35,791 nt of DNA, from the NCBI GenBank assembly GCA_012728785.1, contig JAAYEK010000027.1, positions 1 to 35,791 on the forward strand. Reading direction: 5' to 3'. How positions within the stretch are numbered: the stretch's first letter is position 1; each line of letters starts with the position of its first letter. The stretch is from Bacillota bacterium (GTDB lineage Bacteria; Bacillota; UBA4882; UBA8346). The notes below the pieces were generated by a model that did not search any database, was not told where the DNA came from, and worked only from the letters and a program-made list of their open reading frames with translations. This document shows, in pieces, positions 33,722 through 35,791 of the stretch. Position numbers and translations under genes: made by a program.

Positions 33722-34039
33722 ATGAATGAAAAAGAAATGCTGGAAATATTATTACAAAAGGTGACCGAACAAGGCGCAATTTTAAAAGAACGTAGCACAA
33801 TTTTAAAGGAACAAGGTACAACCTTAAAAGACCATGGCGTTATCCTCCAAGTTCTCCGACATGGGCAGGAGATTCAAAAGGCGGAAATAGACCACTTGAA
33901 TATAACAATAGCCCAAATCCAAGGGGAACAAGTCAAGACTAGGGAAGTTATTGATAATATGGCTGGAGACGTTTCCTTTTTAGTCCGTAAAGCAGCTAAA
34001 CATGATGACGATATTCGCGAATTAAAGCGAATCAAATAG
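33722..34039 (+). CDS. Coiled-coil protein with heptad repeats
   Basis: A 105-residue protein, probably all helical. The N-terminal half contains consecutive seven-residue repeats (ILKERST, ILKEQGT, TLKDHGV, ILQVLRH) encoded by near-identical 21-base DNA repeats around 33778-33850. The second half (IDHLNITIAQIQGEQVKTRE) continues as a coiled coil and ends in a basic tail (IRELKRIK). No family or function is recognised. Similar short coiled-coil ORFs can vary in repeat number by slippage. No strong ribosome binding site lies close to the ATG; GGCGGAAG is about 10 bases upstream. Confidence 0.7.
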   Translation: MNEKEMLEILLQKVTEQGAILKERSTILKEQGTTLKDHGVILQVLRHGQEIQKAEIDHLNITIAQIQGEQVKTREVIDNMAGDVSFLVRKAAKHDDDIRELKRIK

Positions 34040-34056
34040 TTGAGGATAAATTAAAC

Positions 34057-34090
34057 AAGCCCCGGAAAGGTTTTTCTCCTTCCGGGGCTT
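34057..34090 (+). terminator. Terminator-like GC hairpin after the coiled-coil gene
   Basis: AAGCCCCGGAA and TTCCGGGGCTT form an 11-bp perfect stem 17 bases after the stop. No T-run follows on either strand, so termination strength is uncertain. Confidence 0.55.
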
Positions 34091-34201
34091 GGTATGTAAA
34101 AATTGGGAAGACAAATAATAATCTGCACTACCTGAAAATCTTGCCTACATTTACTTGACTCAAACACACCCGTTCCCTGACCACCCTTAGTCACCCACTC
34201 A

Positions 34202-34387
34202 TGTTATAATTAAATTGAAAGATTCCCCAATTTTCCCATCATTTCACCGTTCTCCCGAATTACATTCACTTTTTCGGATGCCGAAGAATCGACGGACAGT
34301 CCCTTACCAGGCGAAAGAAAAGGGGTTAACCATCTTAAAACTTTAGAAAAAAAAACCCGCAGTATCTGCTGCGGGTTTTATTTTTTC
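34202..34387 (+). ncRNA. Candidate small noncoding RNA with its own promoter and terminator
   Basis: TGTTATAAT (34202-34210) is an extended -10, predicting a start near 34217. The RNA would be about 165-170 bases and end at the terminator at 34352-34387. Inside, TTTTTCGG/CCGAAGAA closes a tight hairpin with loop ATG (about 34271-34289). CCCC-AA-TTTTC (34225-34235) can pair with GAAAAGGGG (34317-34325), which would enclose the central domain. There is no ORF with a ribosome binding site. It is a separate unit from the lipoprotein gene, whose promoter lies downstream of the terminator. I do not recognise a known RNA class. The evidence is structural only. Confidence 0.5.
34352..34387 (+). terminator. 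Strong intrinsic terminator of the candidate small RNA
   Basis: AAAACCCGCAG/CTGCGGGTTTT (34352-34362, 34369-34379) forms an 11-bp stem with a 6-base loop, followed by ATTTTTT. The nearest upstream coding gene ends 312 bases before it. Confidence 0.88.
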
Positions 34388-34504
34388 TATTTGGGGACCT
34401 GAAGGGAATCAAAGAAGACTGGAAAAAGTTAGTCATCTACGGTATAAGCGCCGGTATTGCAAGGTCTTCGTGTTTGAGAATATATTATGGGAATGATTAA
34501 CTTA

Positions 34505-34532
34505 TTGACGATCTGAAAAAGTGTTTTATAAT
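34505..34532 (+). promoter_or_regulatory. Promoter for the ankyrin-Pal lipoprotein gene
   Basis: TTGACG (34505-34510) and a perfect TATAAT (34527-34532) are 16 bases apart, predicting a start near 34539 and a leader of about 125 bases. Confidence 0.65.
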
Positions 34533-34665
34533 TTTTGGTGAAACGAAAATTGGTTTTAATGACCGGCCCTGGAACGGCGAAGGGGGGATCTTTTGAAAGT
34601 TGTTTTTTTCCTTGGAACGGTTTGCGATAGATAACTATCATAAGAGAAAGGATGGGAATTTGATA

Positions 34666-35574
34666 ATGAAAACATTCTCCAAGTTGTTCATGGTATTGAT
34701 GGTCGGAGTATTGATGTTTGCAGCGGGTTGTTCGAATGATGAGAAAGCTATGGTTGATGCTGTAACTAATGGCGATACTGCTCAAGTGCAAAGTCTGCTC
34801 GATAAGGGAGTTAGTCCCAATTTAGAAGCCGAGGATGGGAAAACGATCTTGATGTTAGCGGCATATCAGGGCGATACCGATACTGCCAAAGTGTTGATTG
34901 ATAAGGGCGCCGATGTCAATGCCAAAGATAGCAGCGGAAAAACCGCTTTGATGTATGCCGCAGAAAAAGGTAATCTTGAAATGGTCAAGCTTCTTTTGGC
35001 AAAAGGAGCTGATATCAATGCTACTGATAATAGCGGTAAAACGGCTTTACAAATCGCCAAGGACAATAATCAAACCCAAGTGGCTAATATTTTAAGCAAT
35101 TGGGGTAAACCAGTTGCGACTCCGGCTCCGGATCCAGAACCGGCTCCAGCTCCAGCTCCGGCGCCCGCCCCGGTTGTCAGCTCGAATAGTCAAAAAAATC
35201 AGATTTTGAAACCGGTCTTTTTCGCTCTTGATAATTCGACAATCCAGAATAACCAAAATTCAACTTTGAATGATAATCTGGCCCTATTAAAAGAAAATCC
35301 CAAATTATATGTTATTTTAGGCGGTCATGCCGATGAGCGGGGTTCTCAACAATATAATTTGGACCTCGCTGCAAAACGCACCCAAGCTGTGAAAGATTAT
35401 CTTGTAACCCAAGGTATCGCCAGAGATCGGATTATTATTTATTCCTATGGTGAAGACAATCCGGTCAAATTCGAACACAATGAAAATGCCTGGCAATATA
35501 ACCGCCGGGTCGATATGTTGGTGTGGGAATCGGTTCTTTCGAAAGACCAAGTAATTAGTGAAACCGTAAAATAA
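34666..35574 (+). CDS. Lipoprotein with ankyrin repeats and a Pal/OmpA peptidoglycan-binding domain
   Basis: A 302-residue lipoprotein. ATG 34666 gives the signal MKTFSKLFMVLMVGVLMFAA with lipid-attachment Cys21 (lipobox FAAGC); the longer open frame upstream lacks a signal. Residues about 27-120 are three ankyrin repeats (GKTILMLAAYQGDTDTAKVL, GKTALMYAAEKGNLEMVKLL, GKTALQIAKDNNQTQVANIL). A Pro-Ala linker (APDPEPAPAPAPAPAP) follows. The C-terminal 100 residues are an OmpA_C domain of the Pal type (GGHADERGSQQYNLDLAAKR, then SYGEDNPVKFEHNENAW and NRRVD), with the Asp and Arg that bind diaminopimelate in peptidoglycan. In diderms Pal tethers the outer membrane to the wall. Ankyrin repeats would add a periplasmic protein-binding face. 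No TolB or TolQRA genes are visible. Confidence 0.9.
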   Translation: MKTFSKLFMVLMVGVLMFAAGCSNDEKAMVDAVTNGDTAQVQSLLDKGVSPNLEAEDGKTILMLAAYQGDTDTAKVLIDKGADVNAKDSSGKTALMYAAEKGNLEMVKLLLAKGADINATDNSGKTALQIAKDNNQTQVANILSNWGKPVATPAPDPEPAPAPAPAPAPVVSSNSQKNQILKPVFFALDNSTIQNNQNSTLNDNLALLKENPKLYVILGGHADERGSQQYNLDLAAKRTQAVKDYLVTQGIARDRIIIYSYGEDNPVKFEHNENAWQYNRRVDMLVWESVLSKDQVISETVK

Positions 35575-35671
35575 TCCTGAATCAGTGAACTAAACTCCGA
35601 AAAACCAAGGAAAAGCGCCATCAAATCTTGAATACTCAAAAATAAAAATAATCACCTGCGAGGTTCAAGAA

Positions 35672-35791
35672 ATGTTTGATGGAATTCGAATTACTAATGA
35701 AAGACTGATTACAGCATCGGGATTATCCGTCGCCGGACTTTTATTGAGTCGAACTCAACTAGCCAAGCGTTTAAATGAATATCGCTTAAAA
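35672..35791 (+). CDS. 5' end of an unidentified gene, possibly a transposase (cut by window edge)
   Basis: Forty codons remain open at the right edge. The start ATG follows GAGGTT 7 bases upstream. The peptide begins MFDGIRITNERLITASGLSV and continues AGLLLSRTQLAKRLNEYRLK. An N-terminus of this kind, with an early helix LLLSRTQLAKRLN, reminds me of IS1380/IS4-like transposases. I cannot confirm that from 40 residues, and no terminal inverted repeat could be tested because the right end is missing. Confidence 0.5.
   Translation, partial: MFDGIRITNERLITASGLSVAGLLLSRTQLAKRLNEYRLK

Larger units (their letters stand above)
34040..34665. other. 626-base region without a protein gene
   Basis: It contains a GC-rich hairpin (34057-34090), an extended -10 promoter (34202-34210), a structured stretch with a strong terminator (34352-34387) forming a candidate small RNA, and a promoter (34505-34532) for the lipoprotein gene. 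No ORF with a ribosome binding site was found in the first 500 bases. Confidence 0.6.

Noticed and set aside
34429-34791. 120-codon ORF on - across the lipoprotein promoter and start
   Set aside because: Overlaps a strong promoter and signal peptide on +; no start signal and low-complexity translation.

Overview
The window looks like a chromosomal segment of a Bacillota (Firmicutes)-type bacterium of moderate-to-low GC. The evidence is: an AddAB-type recombination nuclease, a glycine T-box leader with the canonical 3' T-box sequence, strong GGAGG ribosome binding sites, many U-tailed intrinsic terminators, a SpoIIM-like membrane protein, a DUF4342 protein, RecO next to DUF2905, and a Na+-pumping biotin decarboxylase. 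Near the right end is a lipoprotein with a Pal/OmpA-type peptidoglycan-binding domain. This raises the possibility of a diderm (outer-membrane) Bacillota lineage such as Halanaerobiia or Limnochordia/Hydrogenispora relatives. That placement is inference, not proof.

Layout. 1-4.4 kb: the end of addB, all of addA, and a small unrecognised gene, all on +. 4.4-5.2 kb: folE2 (-). 5.5-6.6 kb: a secreted polysaccharide deacetylase with a strong terminator. 6.6-13.9 kb: a split Na+-translocating decarboxylase locus. oadB and a 45-residue gamma-like gene lie on -, and a second gamma-like gene, a free-standing biotin carrier and the carboxyltransferase oadA lie on +. Between the halves is a 3 kb island with a small membrane protein, a frameshifted beta-helix lipoprotein and a second secreted lipoprotein, possibly for polysaccharide breakdown. 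14.0-16.3 kb: an acyl-CoA synthetase behind an XRE-cupin regulator (-). 16.6-18.5 kb: an alpha/beta hydrolase fused to a polytopic membrane domain (-). 18.7-19.8 kb: asd (-).

20-24.1 kb (+): a DUF362/ferredoxin protein, then ruvC-ruvA-ruvB-queH. 24.2-26 kb: an ABC exporter (-). 26.2-27.1 kb: DUF2905-recO. 27.3-30.1 kb: DUF4342, then a glycine T-box leader, a SpoIIM-like gene and dimeric-type glycyl-tRNA synthetase. 30.3-32.2 kb: two flavodoxin-fold reductase genes, converging on a radical SAM gene that appears to have lost its core. 32.4-33.5 kb: a CPBP membrane protease, a 44-residue ORF and tRNA-Ala(GGC). 33.7-35.6 kb: a heptad-repeat protein, a candidate orphan small RNA, and an ankyrin-Pal lipoprotein. 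The right edge cuts a gene that may be a transposase.

Functional themes are DNA break repair and Holliday-junction processing (AddAB, RuvABC, RecO), Na+-coupled carboxylate metabolism, pterin/queuosine metabolism (FolE2, QueH), and envelope functions. I see no CRISPR array, no rRNA and no clear defence island. The items most worth checking are the candidate RNA at 34.2-34.4 kb, the ankyrin-Pal lipoprotein, the core-deleted radical SAM gene, the T-box that reads first into a SpoIIM-like gene, and a possible second Fe-S cluster in AddA.
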